Source: a bacterium (lineage in GTDB: Bacteria; Chloroflexota; Dormibacteria; Aeolococcales; Bog-877). Taken from it: a stretch of 7,174 nucleotides of DNA. Where the stretch lies: NCBI GenBank assembly GCA_021798435.1, contig JAJZGN010000100.1:1-7174 (forward strand). The letters are read 5' to 3'. Position 1 is the stretch's first letter, and the number at the start of each line of letters is the position of its first letter. Shown piece after piece: positions 6,364-7,174 of this stretch. The notes beneath the pieces are model-generated. The model saw only the letters and a list, made by a program, of their open reading frames with translations. It was not told where the DNA came from and ran no database searches. The position numbers and the translations under genes were made by a program.

Positions 6364-6423
6364 CGGTGACAGGAAGGAGGTGGCGACCGGTCCGTGGGGG
6401 AGACGCCGGCGCCCCGAAGAGCG

Positions 6424-6432
6424 AGGAGGTGA
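6424..6432 (+). promoter_or_regulatory. Strong Shine-Dalgarno AGGAGGTGA setting the GTG 6436 start
   Basis: AGGAGGTGA is a full-length complement to the usual 16S rRNA 3' end. Its AGGAGG core ends 6 nt before GTG 6436, an ideal spacing. This is the only strong ribosome site in the window and decides the start of the exported protein. The in-frame TGA at 6430-6432 rules out any start further upstream. Confidence 0.8.
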
Positions 6433-6435
6433 CCT

Positions 6436-7174
6436 GTGGGAGTTAGACGCTGGATGCGATGGGGAGGCCCGACTCGGGCAGCCGCGGCCCTGGCCGTGGT
6501 GTCCCTGGCCGCGGTGGCCGGAGCGCTCTCCGCGGCGACGGTGCTCGCCTGGAGCGTGGGGGACTTCTCCATAACCACCACGACCTACACCACTTCCACG
6601 GCTCCAACCCCGTCCAGCCCCGGCGCCCCGAGCGCCAAGGCGGTGGTGGGACAGTTCCTCAGCGACTCCCAGGCCGTGACGGTCGCGGGGTTCGACTTCC
6701 TGCCTCCAAGCGACTACCAGTTCGCCCTCTATGCGGGGACCCCGTCGTCCTCCATGTGCCCAGTGAGTGTCGGGGGTTCCAACGTGGCCCTGCCGGCCGG
6801 CTACGTGTTTGAGTCGGGCGTCTACGCCACCAGCCAGGACACCGGCCAGACCACCACGGTCTCGTCCACCCAGGCATCTCCGGGGTCGTACCAGGTGATG
6901 GCGCCGGGAGCCTATTACTGGGTCGCCCGCTACTACGACACCAAGGACAACATCACCGTCTTCAGCGAGTGCACGAGTGAGGTGGTCCAGGTGACCGCGG
7001 AGTCGCCGACCATCACCACCCAGGCTAGCCGCCAGGGCGCGGTCGTGGGCCAGGCCACGATGATCGGGGACACGGCGACGTTCCAGGGGGCGATGGTGGC
7101 CCCCACCGGGAGCGTGACCTTCACCCTCTACTCGGACTCCAGCTGCCAGACCGCGGTCCTGAGCGGCAGCGGGC
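6436..7174 (+). CDS. Exported protein with Ig-like repeats (partial, 3' end outside window)
   Basis: From GTG 6436 the frame stays open for 246 codons to the window edge. Residues 1-14 are basic and include Arg 4, 5, 8 and 14. Residues 15-38 are a hydrophobic Ala/Leu/Val segment, so a Sec signal peptide or N-terminal anchor is likely, with cleavage plausible near 33-38. A Thr/Ser/Pro-rich linker follows (about 45-67). The first beta-rich domain (about 72-188) has FALY at 96-99, C108, YYWVARYYD (160-168) and C179, so a C108-C179 disulfide is possible. The second repeat begins at about 190 (SPTITTQAS) and has PTGSVTFTLY (223-232) and C237. This matches bacterial Ig-like repeats common in surface and secreted proteins of high-GC bacteria. 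The total size, any sorting signal and the partner are outside the window. A cell-surface or secreted role is inferred; no enzymatic motif is visible. Confidence 0.85.
   Translation, partial: MGVRRWMRWGGPTRAAAALAVVSLAAVAGALSAATVLAWSVGDFSITTTTYTTSTAPTPSSPGAPSAKAVVGQFLSDSQAVTVAGFDFLPPSDYQFALYAGTPSSSMCPVSVGGSNVALPAGYVFESGVYATSQDTGQTTTVSSTQASPGSYQVMAPGAYYWVARYYDTKDNITVFSECTSEVVQVTAESPTITTQASRQGAVVGQATMIGDTATFQGAMVAPTGSVTFTLYSDSSCQTAVLSGSG

Noticed and set aside
6343..6369. Short frame ATG 6343 to TGA 6369 (8 residues)
   Set aside because: No ribosome site, no -10 at leaderless spacing, and not positioned to couple to a downstream start.
6364..6435. Possible riboswitch in the exported-protein leader
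   Set aside because: I compared it by eye with remembered c-di-GMP, c-di-AMP and cobalamin riboswitch cores and found no match beyond short GGTGAC-like pieces and one 5-bp stem. A covariance-model search would be needed to revive it.
6314..6574. + strand frame starting TTG 6314 (or ATG 6359), 86 codons
   Set aside because: It overlaps the signal-peptide coding region of the exported protein in another frame, its translation is Arg/Trp/Pro-rich, and the competing GTG 6436 has a far better ribosome site.

Overview
The window is GC-rich (roughly 70% by eye) with a strong G/C preference at third codon positions. Together with the gene families this suggests a high-GC bacterium of an actinomycetotal or Chloroflexota/Dormibacterota-like lineage. 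That is an inference from composition, protein style and promoters that look leaderless. No rRNA, tRNA, CRISPR array or mobile element was seen.

Positions 1-3500 (+ strand) hold a compact operon: the tail of a DUF4129-like gene, a 169-aa two-helix membrane protein, a MoxR AAA+ ATPase, a DUF58 membrane-anchored protein and a small multi-helix membrane protein. From the 169-aa gene onward every junction overlaps (GTGA at 758, TAGTG at 1736, and probably CTGA at 2994), which implies translational coupling. MoxR/DUF58/DUF4129 clusters are widespread. Their exact role is poorly defined, but they are thought to be ATP-driven chaperone or assembly systems acting at the membrane. A lone -10 box (TATACT, 214-219) may give the MoxR part its own promoter.

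Positions 3505-6149 (- strand) hold two M16 metallopeptidase genes with a 4-nt GTGA overlap. The first in transcription order (4848-6149) keeps the HxxEH zinc motif. The second (3505-4851) has lost it but keeps the distal R/Y motif. Together they look like a catalytic plus non-catalytic M16B heterodimer. Their promoter appears to be leaderless (TACGAT, then 6 nt, then GTG). The two operons converge at a perfect 20-bp palindrome (3493-3512) that contains both stop codons in symmetric positions.

Positions 6150-6435 are a divergent regulatory region of 286 bp with small repeats, hairpin-capable sequence and a weak promoter candidate. From 6436 to the window edge runs the 5' part of an exported protein with a strong Shine-Dalgarno, a signal peptide, a Thr/Ser/Pro-rich linker and Ig-like repeats. 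It is open at the window end.

No clearly new system is visible. The more unusual items are the shared-stop palindrome, the matched leaderless promoter geometry, the likely CTG start at 2994 and the leader of the surface-protein gene.
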